The notes below the pieces were generated by a model. It was not told the origin of the DNA. It was given only the letters and a program-made list of their open reading frames with translations, and did no database searches. Positions 16,803 to 24,300 of a stretch of DNA of 64,000 nucleotides are shown here, piece by piece. The DNA is from Nonomuraea pusilla. GTDB taxonomy: Bacteria > Actinomycetota > Actinomycetes > Streptosporangiales > Streptosporangiaceae. Both the position numbers and the translations under genes were made by a program. Each line of letters starts with the position of its first letter. Within the stretch, counting starts at the first letter, position 1. Location: contig NZ_FOBF01000004.1 in NCBI RefSeq assembly GCF_900109355.1, forward strand, positions 434,001 through 498,000, written 5' to 3'.

Positions 16803-17330
16803 GGTTTCCCTCCCTGTCGGTGTGGCCGGCCGAGCCACACCATCTCACCAGAGCCGCTTCGACACCGGTGTGATCCCCGGCCCAGGCCACGTAGCCGTCC
16901 GGGCGGATCAGCGTCGCCTCGGGCCTGGTGCTGGAAAGGGCCTGGCGTGCCGTACGCGATTGCGCCAGGGGGCCGGCACTCCCTTGTCGGAGAGCAGGAC
17001 GAAGGTGCCGGCGCGCAGCACTTCATACAGACGGCCGGCATCCGTCGGGCCGTCGGGGGCGCGGCGCCCGGCCGGCGGGTGGGCGCCCGGCTCGCTCGGC
17101 GGGTAGGCGAACTCCAGGCCGGACAGCTTGCCGAGGACGCGGCGGCTGCCGGGAGCGGTGTGGAGCAGGGTCGCCATGATGCGCCGGTTGATCTCCAGGC
17201 GCACTCGTGAACCGCCGAGCACCAGCCCGGTGAGGTGGTCGGTCATGGCCAGCACGGCCGAGCCGACGGGGTGCCGCTCGGCGTGGTAGGCGTCGAGCAG
17301 CCAGGTCGCTACATCTGTAGCTTGTGGATG
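16789..17330 (-). pseudogene. C-terminal remnant of an FAD-dependent aromatic monooxygenase
   Basis: The minus strand encodes LLDAYHAERHPVGSAVL, a signature of PheA/TfdB-type FAD monooxygenases, then about 100 residues of matching C-terminal domain to LRAGTFVLLSDKG. The frame then runs into a stop at 16908. The expected continuation RPEATLIRPDGYVAWAG is in another frame, ending with a stop at 16789, so a frameshift lies near 16945-16985. All N-terminal two thirds (FAD-binding GxGxxG) are missing; upstream DNA is non-coding. This is a dead fragment, and the adjacent TetR gene is probably its former regulator. Confidence 0.75.
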
Positions 17331-18182
17331 GCTGGGACCCCCGGCCCTGTTCGCCACAGCCCCTCCGTACGCTCCGCGCTGTAAGAGCCTCGCCGCCGTC
17401 CCGTCCCGCAGGCGCCCAGCCCTCTGTGCGGGCCCCCAGTGCTGTCCTGGTGGCCGTACCGGGTGTCAAGGGCAATCTGGGCCATGTGCGGGCTTTCCGG
17501 GACACTGCGAGCGTCTCAGGCGCGCGTGGCGGCCTCTGGTGCGGTCACGGCTCTCACGAGGAGGGCGCTCGGCTGTGCGGGGGGTGGTGTCGTGCGCGTG
17601 CACGGTCTGGATGTCCGTGCCCTCTCTGTACCCGCCTTTCTCCAGGCGGCTGGGCGGGGAGGATTTTCCGCGCCTCCAGGCGAGCCGGGACCGGCCCTTC
17701 CCGTATCGCGGGAGGCCGGGCCGGAGCTCTGGACGCGCCGGGTGGTGAGCGTCCACGCGCCGGGTGGTGAGCGTTCAAGGGGCGGGTGGTGAGCGTCCAC
17801 GGGTCGGGTGGCGTCCACGGGTCGGGTGGCGTCCACGGGTCGGGTGGTGAGCGTTCACGGGCTGGGTTGTGGGTGTCAAGGTGTCCGGTGGTGAGCGTCC
17901 GTCCGCAGCCCGGCCGTGGGTTGTCGGGGCGTCGGTCGTGAGCGTCCATGGCCGGGCGCTGAGTGTCGATCCGCTGGGTCGTCAGCTCCACGGGCCGGCC
18001 TCCAAGCGTTTGCTGCGCATGCCGGGTCCCCGCGGGATGGTCGTCTGGGATAGCTGGATTTATCGGGATGGTTCGCTGGGTGGGGCGCGAGATTTTACCT
18101 GCGGCTCCTGGCAACCCCCGGCGGGACGGTGCGGGCGCTGACACACTGCGGCGCAGGCACCGACCATGGGGGGAGTGGCGCA
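17331..18182. other. gene-free stretch with repeat array
   Basis: The 850 bp have no reading frame with convincing start or protein pattern; the long frames here are artefacts of GC-rich repeats. The stretch contains the broken 5-prime edge of the monooxygenase remnant, the 22-bp repeat array at 17727-17998 and the upstream region of the hydrolase gene. Confidence 0.65.
17727..17998. repeat. degenerate 22-bp direct repeat array
   Basis: About 12 head-to-tail units share the core TGGTGAGCGTYCACGGG followed by YCGGG. Two successive units are shortened to 18 bp by loss of the TGAG segment. Divergence rises toward the right end. Units touch without spacers, so it is a minisatellite and not a CRISPR array. 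Confidence 0.8.
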
Positions 18183-20177
18183 TTGGGAATGCTGCAGCGG
18201 GTGGTCCCGGTGACGGCCCTCACGGTTCTCTGCGCCGCCGTCCCACCCCCGGCACTCGCCACCACCCCTGAGCAACGGCTCACACCCCTGTCCCCGGTGC
18301 CCGCCGCGGTTTCGCCGTATGAGGGTGCCCTTCCGGCGCCGGTGCTCGCCGACGTCTCCTGGCAGGCCGTCAGGCGCCCGGCCCCTGTTCTCGCGTCCGC
18401 CTCTGATCGTTCGGTCCCGGGAGTGCCCGTGGCCGTCTGGGATCGTTCGGTGCCGGGGGCGGCCCCGGCCGTTTCGGGGCGTTCCGTTCTGGCTGCCGGC
18501 GGTCCGTACGTGCCCCGTGCCCTGGACTGGCGGGACTGCGGTGACGGGCTGCGGTGCGCGTCCCTGCGAGTGCCGGTGGACTGGGGCCGTCCCGGCGGGG
18601 CCGCCACGTCCGTGGACGTCGCCCTGCTGCCCGCCCAGGACCCCTCGCGGCGGCTCGGCCACATCGTCGTCACCCTCGGGTACGGCTCCACGGTCGCCGC
18701 CGTGCGCGCGAGGCCCGACACGGTGAGCGAGCTGGCGCGGTGGTTCGACGTCGTGCTGGCCGAGCCGCGCGGCGCCGGCGTCCGTTGCGCCACGCCGCAG
18801 CCTGATCCGGCCCGGCTGGAGGCCGCCGGGCGTGGGGGGTGGCGGGCGTTCGCCAGGGCCGGCGCCGCGTACGACCGGAGCTGTCGCCGGGCCGCGGGGG
18901 CCGCGTACGCCGGGCTGACCTCCTGGCAGGCGGCCCACGACCTGGACGCGCTGCGCACCGCCCTGGGCGAGAGCAGGCTCACCTACCTGGGCGACTCCGC
19001 GGGCGCGGTGATCGGGCAGGCGTACCTGGAGCTGTTCGCCGGGCGGGTGGGGCGGATGTACCTGGAGGGCGTCGCCGACCACACCGAGCCCGGCCTGGAG
19101 GCGCGGCTGCTCTCGCGGGCGCGGGCCGCCGAGGCCATGCTGCGGGAGTTCCGGAGCTGGTGCGCCGCCCTGCCGGCCTGCCCGCTGCGCCGAAGGGACG
19201 CGCTGACCGCCTTCGACGACCTGGTACGGCGGGCGCCGCTACGGGCGGGCGAGGACCGGGTTCTGACGGCCGCGCAGGTGGCCTCGGCCGTACGGAACGG
19301 CCTCGACCAGGGGCGGCGTACCGAGCTGGCGCAGGCCATGGAGAGCGCCCTGCACGGCGACGCCACCGCCCTGGCGACCCTGCTGCCGACCGCGCCCGCC
19401 GCATCCCTCGCGTCGGCGGGGCCGGTTCCGTCCGCATCCCTCGCGTCGGCGGGGCCGGTTCCGTCCGTCGAGCAGGCGGGACTCGCGACCGGGGTGGCGT
19501 ACTGCCGGGACTTTCCGACGGGGGTGACGGCATACCGGGAGTACCGGCAGATCGAGGCCCGGCTGCGGGCGGCGGCGCCCCGGGTGGGGTGGCTGAGCGG
19601 GAGGCGCGAGATCGCCCGCTGCCTGGGCATCGCCCCGGGCCCGAGCTGGCCCCCGCACCAGCCGCAGCGGCGGCAGGAGGCGCAGTCGCCGCCGGCCGCC
19701 GCACGGCTGGAGCCGCTGGAGCCGTCGGCTGCCGCACGGCTGGGGCCGCTGGAGTCGTCGGCCGCGGGACGGTCGGGGCCGCTGGAGTCGTCGGCCGCGG
19801 GACGGTCGGCGCCGCTGGGGTCGCCGGCCGCTGGACGGTCGGCGCCGGCGGTGACCGGCCGGTTCCTGGCGGCTGAGGGGGGCGGCTCGGTGGCTCGGGT
19901 GGACGCTGTCGCTCGGCGTGCTGGGCGGGTGCTGGTGGGGGCCGGGAGGTCGGACGCGGTGACGCCTGCCTCCGGTGCCGCGCGGGTCGCCGCCGCGTTC
20001 CCCGGCGCGGTGCTGCTGCGGCACGGCGACGGGCACGGCGCGTACCTGGAGCAGGGGGTGCGCAAGCTGCGCGCCTCCTGCCTGCGCAGTCACGTGCACG
20101 ACTACCTGGTCAACGGGCGGCTGCCGCGGCCCGGCACCACCTGCGGGGGAGAGCTCGGCGGCGTCCTCGACGGGTGA
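18183..20177 (+). CDS. secreted alpha/beta hydrolase with TAP-like C-terminal domain
   Basis: A protein of about 664 residues. A signal peptide (VVPVTALTVLCAAV to ALA) is followed by a variable region, then a hydrolase core. The nucleophile lies in GDSAGAVIG and the acid-base partners in the C-terminal TAP-like region (GRSDAVTP and GDGHGAYLEQG). This is the layout of the tripeptidyl aminopeptidase-like hydrolases of actinobacteria. TTG 18183 is favoured because GGGGGGAG lies 7 nt upstream; ATG 18189 is an alternative. A low-complexity insert (about 410-430 and 500-560) comes from recent tandem duplications in the DNA. Cysteine pairs suggest an extracellular protein. Substrate unknown. Confidence 0.85.
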   Translation: MGMLQRVVPVTALTVLCAAVPPPALATTPEQRLTPLSPVPAAVSPYEGALPAPVLADVSWQAVRRPAPVLASASDRSVPGVPVAVWDRSVPGAAPAVSGRSVLAAGGPYVPRALDWRDCGDGLRCASLRVPVDWGRPGGAATSVDVALLPAQDPSRRLGHIVVTLGYGSTVAAVRARPDTVSELARWFDVVLAEPRGAGVRCATPQPDPARLEAAGRGGWRAFARAGAAYDRSCRRAAGAAYAGLTSWQAAHDLDALRTALGESRLTYLGDSAGAVIGQAYLELFAGRVGRMYLEGVADHTEPGLEARLLSRARAAEAMLREFRSWCAALPACPLRRRDALTAFDDLVRRAPLRAGEDRVLTAAQVASAVRNGLDQGRRTELAQAMESALHGDATALATLLPTAPAASLASAGPVPSASLASAGPVPSVEQAGLATGVAYCRDFPTGVTAYREYRQIEARLRAAAPRVGWLSGRREIARCLGIAPGPSWPPHQPQRRQEAQSPPAAARLEPLEPSAAARLGPLESSAAGRSGPLESSAAGRSAPLGSPAAGRSAPAVTGRFLAAEGGGSVARVDAVARRAGRVLVGAGRSDAVTPASGAARVAAAFPGAVLLRHGDGHGAYLEQGVRKLRASCLRSHVHDYLVNGRLPRPGTTCGGELGGVLDG

Positions 20178-20192
20178 AGTAGGGTGCTGCCC

Positions 20193-20660
20193 GTGAAGAT
20201 CGTGCAGGCGGTGCCCGGCGACGCCGGGGAGATCCTCACCGTGCAGCGCGCGGCCTACGTCGCCGAGGCGCAGCTCTACGGAGACCCCTTCATCCCGCCG
20301 CTGGTCGAGTCGCTGGCGCAGGTGCGCAAGGCGGTCGAGACGGGCGTGGCGCTCAAGGCGGTCGAGGACTCCCGGCTGGTGGGCGCGGTGCGCGGGCGGC
20401 TGTCGGGCTCCACCTGCCGGGTGGGGCGCCTCGTCGTCGTCCCCGACCTGCAGGGCAGGGGCGTCGGCACGGCGCTGCTGACCGCCCTGCACGAGCGGCT
20501 GCCGCAGGCGGAGGCGTTCGACCTGTTCACCGGCCACCTGTCGGAGGGGAACCTGCGCCTGTACCACCGTCTCGGCTACCGGGAGACGCGCAGGGAACGC
20601 ATGGACGACCATCTGACCCTGGTCCACCTGCGCAGGACGCGGCCCGCCCCGCAGGGCTGA
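20193..20660 (+). CDS. GNAT-family N-acetyltransferase
   Basis: A 155-residue acetyltransferase. The acetyl-CoA-binding motif reads VGRLVVVPDLQGRGVGTALL, with the expected R/QxxGxG/A core, and the C-terminal part has LYHRLGYRETRRERMDDHLTL, typical of GNAT motif B. GTG 20193 is preferred over GTG 20184, because TAGGGT ends 7 nt upstream and suggests a leaderless transcript. Acceptor substrate unknown. It lies between the hydrolase and coaE, with 38 bp to coaE. Confidence 0.88.
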   Translation: MKIVQAVPGDAGEILTVQRAAYVAEAQLYGDPFIPPLVESLAQVRKAVETGVALKAVEDSRLVGAVRGRLSGSTCRVGRLVVVPDLQGRGVGTALLTALHERLPQAEAFDLFTGHLSEGNLRLYHRLGYRETRRERMDDHLTLVHLRRTRPAPQG

Positions 20661-20663
20661 GGG

Positions 20664-20692
20664 CTGCCGTCCTGCGCGCGGGTGGATAGGCT
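20664..20692 (+). promoter_or_regulatory. coaE promoter, leaderless type
   Basis: CTGCCG (20664-20669), a 17-bp spacer and TAGGCT (20687-20692) stand 6 nt before GTG 20699. The -10 to start-codon distance implies a transcript beginning at the start codon. Confidence 0.55.
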
Positions 20693-20698
20693 TTCCGC

Positions 20699-21301
20699 GT
20701 GCTGAAGATTGGGCTGACCGGCGGCATCGGTTCGGGCAAGAGCGAGGTGTCCAGGCGGCTGTCGGCCAGGGGCGCCGTCGTGGTCGACGCCGACAAGATC
20801 GCCCGTGAGGTGGTCGAGCCGGGGACACCGGGGCTGGCGCGCGTGGTGGCCACGTTCGGCGCGGGCGTGCTGCGTCCTGACGGGTCGCTCGACAGGGAGA
20901 AGCTCGGCGGCATCGTCTTCAACGACCCGGAGCGGCTCGCGGCGTTGAACGCGATCGTCCACCCGTTGGTGGGGGAGCGGGTGGCGCAGCTGCAGAGCGA
21001 GGCCCCCGACGACGCGGTCCTCGTCTACGACGTGCCGCTGCTGGTGGAGAACAAGCTGGCCCCCATGTACGACGTCGTCATCGTCGTCGACGCGCCCGAC
21101 GAGGTGCGGCTGCGGCGGCTGGCGGAGCACCGGGGCATGGCGGAGGGCGACGCGAAGGCCCGCATCGCCGCCCAGGCGACCCGGGAGGAGCGGCTGGCCG
21201 CCGCCGACGTCGTCATCGTCAACGACGGCTCGCTCGACGACCTGGAGGCCCGCGTGGCCGAGGTGTGGGAGCTCCTGCTGCGCCGCGCCGCCCGCGGCTG
21301 A
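20699..21301 (+). CDS. coaE: dephospho-CoA kinase
   Basis: A 200-residue P-loop kinase catalysing the last step of coenzyme A synthesis, phosphorylation of the ribose 3-prime hydroxyl. [20 protein letters not shown] carries the P-loop [23 protein letters not shown] and the lid region [18 protein letters not shown] are family signatures. It is the stand-alone form; some actinobacterial versions carry an extra C-terminal GrpB-like domain, absent here. The rpsA, coaE, uvrB order is common in actinobacteria; here a large gene intervenes before uvrB. Confidence 0.95.
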   Translation: MLKIGLTGGIGSGKSEVSRRLSARGAVVVDADKIAREVVEPGTPGLARVVATFGAGVLRPDGSLDREKLGGIVFNDPERLAALNAIVHPLVGERVAQLQSEAPDDAVLVYDVPLLVENKLAPMYDVVIVVDAPDEVRLRRLAEHRGMAEGDAKARIAAQATREERLAAADVVIVNDGSLDDLEARVAEVWELLLRRAARG

Positions 21302-21338
21302 CGCCCCCTGGAATGCGCCCGGGTCAGATGGGGGCGTC
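21300..21338. terminator. bidirectional hairpin between convergent coaE and the TIR-NACHT-WD40 gene
   Basis: GACGCCCCC and GGGGGCGTC form a perfect 9-bp stem with a 21-nt loop. The arms overlap the end of coaE and the last codons of the TIR gene. There is no T-tract, but position between convergent genes supports shared termination. Confidence 0.5.
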
Positions 21339-24300
21339 AAGGGGGAGTTGCCGCACCCCCGGCAGGTACGCGTCCAGCTCGCCCAGCTCGAACCGGGTCA
21401 TGCCGATGACGTGCCAGAACTGGCCGCCCGGGTCGCCCTGCACCTTGTAGCGGCCGTCGGGCGCGAGCGCCGCCCACCCCTCGGGCAGGCCGAGCAGGGT
21501 CGCGCGCCGCTCGCCGCCCTCCCACAGGATGACGACGCCGTCGTCGCCCGCGCTGGCCAGCAGGTCGGAGGCGGGGCTGAAGGCGACGGACCACACCCGC
21601 CTGGCGTGGCCCCTGAGCGTGTGCAGCAGCCCCCCGCCGGCGGTGTCCCAGACGCGTACGGTGAGGTCGTCGCCGCCGGTGGCGAGCCGTGCGCCTGAGG
21701 CGTCGAAGGCGACGCTCCAGAGGCGTCCCTCGTGCCCGTCGAAGGTGTGGACGAGCCGCGGCTGCCAGGGCTGCCCCTCCATCAGCTCCCACATCATGGC
21801 CTTGCCGTCGTTGCCGGCGCTGGCGAGGTGGCGTCCCGACGGGGAGAAGGCGACGGAGTACACCCGGTCGGTGTGCCCTTCCAGGGTGGCGACGCGGCCG
21901 CCGGAGGCGACGTGCCAGAGCCGGACGAGCCGGTCGTCGCAGCCGGTGGCGACGTAGCGGCCGTCGGGGCTGAAGGCGATGGAGCGGACCCGGCCGCGGT
22001 GGTCGACCAGGTTGACGGCCAGCCGCCCGGTGGGCCGGTACCAGATCCGTACGCTGTCGTCGTCGTTGGCGGTGGCGAGCATGTCGCCGTCGGGGCTGAA
22101 CGCCTCGGCCCAGACGTGGTCGGTCTCGGCGTTGAGTTCGCGCTCGTACTCGCCGGTGACGGCGTTCCAGAAGTGGACGCCGCCGTCGTTGCTGGACGTG
22201 GCGAGCACCGGCTTCGCGGGCGAGAACAGGGCGGAGATGAGCCGGTCGGCGCTGCCTGTGAACTCGCGCAGCCGCCGCCCGGTGCGCGGCTCCCAGACGC
22301 GGACGACGCCGTCGTTGCCGCTGGTGGCCAGCATGGTGCCGTCGGCGCTGAACCGTACGGAGGAGATGCGCCTGCCGTGGCCGCGCAGCACCCGCTGGCA
22401 CTTGCCGGTGGCGGGGTCCCACAGGCGTACGGTGCCGTCGTTGCTGCTGGTGGCGAGCTGCTCGCCGTCGGGGCGGAACGCGAACGGCCACACGGAGCTG
22501 CGGTGCCCGGTCAGCTCGACCCGCTGACCGCCGCCGACGCCGAGCAGCCGGACGACGCCGCTGGAGTCGCCGCTCGCCAGGGTGCGGCCGTCGGGGCTGA
22601 AGGCGACCTGGTAGACGGCGGCGGCGTGGGTGGTGTGGACGCCGAGCGGCTCGCCGGAGACGTCCCAGAGGCGGACGGCGCCCGCGGTGTCGCCGCTGGC
22701 GAGCAGCGTGCCGTCGGGGGAGAAGGCCACGCAGTAGACGCTGCCGGCGTGACCGCTGAGGGTGTGCAGCGGGGTCCAGGTGCCGGTGTCCCACAGCCGG
22801 ACGGTGCCGGCCTCGTCGCCGGTGACGAGCAGGGTGCCGTCGGGGCTGTGCAGGGCGCGGTAGACGCTGCCACGGTGCCCGTCGAGGGTGCGGGCGGTGG
22901 CGCCGGTGCGCAGGTCCCAGACGCGGACGGTGCCGCCGGCGTCGCCGGTGACGAGCACGGAGCGGCCGAACGAGGCGGTGTAGACGGGCGCCTGGTGCCC
23001 GGCCAGTTCGTGGACGAGGCGTCCGGTGGCGGTCTCCCAGACGCGGACGACGCCGTCGCCGCCGCCCGCGGCGACCAGTTCTCCGTCGTGGCTGAGGCGT
23101 ACGGGCCAGACGCCGTCGGGGTGGCCGGTGAGCGTGCGGAGGAGGGCGCCGGTCAGGGAGTCCCACAGCCGCACCTCGCCGTCGCCGGCGCCGGTGGCCA
23201 GCAGGTGCCCGGCGAAGTGGACGGCGTACACGCGGCCGCGGTGCCCCTGCAGGGTGCGCACCGGCGAGCCGCCGACGCACAGCAGCACGCCGCCGTCCTC
23301 GCTGCCGATGGCGATGGTGGACCCGCCGGGGCTGTAGGCGATCGGCTCGGGCAGCCGGCTGGTCTGGAAGTGGTAGCCGTACGGCACGCCGAGGGCGGCG
23401 GGGGCGAACTCCACCTCCACGGGCTGGCCGGGCACCACGGCGGCCCCGGGCAGGTGCGGCAGCGTGCCGCTGACCTCGATGAGGGCGGCGCGGTGCCAGC
23501 GGGAGCCCTCCAGCAGGGCGTCGCTGAGGTCGGTGCGGGCCAGCCGGGCCCCTGACAGGTCGGCGCCGCGCAGGTCGGCCCCCGCGAGCTTGGCGCCGTC
23601 GAGCCTGGCGCCGGTCAGCCTGGCGTCGCGCAGGACCGCGCGGGACAGGTTCGTGCCGACCAGGGTGGCCTCGGACAGGTCGGCCCCGGTGAGGTCGACC
23701 TCCTGCAGGTCGCGGGCCGACAGGTCCTCGCCCTTGAGGTTCGCGCCGCGCAGGTCGGCCTTCGCGGGGGTGCGCAGCCTCGCCGCGATCTTGACGGCGT
23801 TCGCCCTGGCGACGTCGCCGGGCGGCGGGTCGGCCACCCAGGCGCGCAGCGCGCGCACGTCGGCCAGGTCGCAGAGGAACTCGACGGTGAGCGCCGACAG
23901 CGGCCGCCGCGACAGCGCCACCGGGTCGTCGAGCGTCGCGGCGATGTGCCGGGCGATCAGCCACTCCATGACCGAGATGTGGATGAACCCGAACATCCCC
24001 TCCTCGGTACGGACGAGCAGGCTGCCCGAACCCATCGCGTACGCGGTGTGGGCGGGGGAGAGCTGGCCGCCCGCGAGGTCGGTCAGCGTCTCGGCGACCT
24101 CGGTCAGCTCGTCCACGCCGAGCAGCGCCTCGCCGGAGTCCCACAGCCGCAGCGCGAGCGCCGTCACGGCGTGCCACAGCTCGTCCACGGTGAGGGAGAC
24201 GGGCGAGCCGGGGACGCGGGCCCGCCGCTCCTCGAAGGCCAGCCAGGAGGTGAGGATCTCCTCGTACAGCAGGGCGGGGCTGAGCGTGTGGCGGGCGGCG

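Noticed and set aside
17727-17998. Possible CRISPR array
   Set aside because: Units abut with no spacers, they are degenerate, and no cas gene is near. The same holds for the arrays at 40497, 42842 and 43491.
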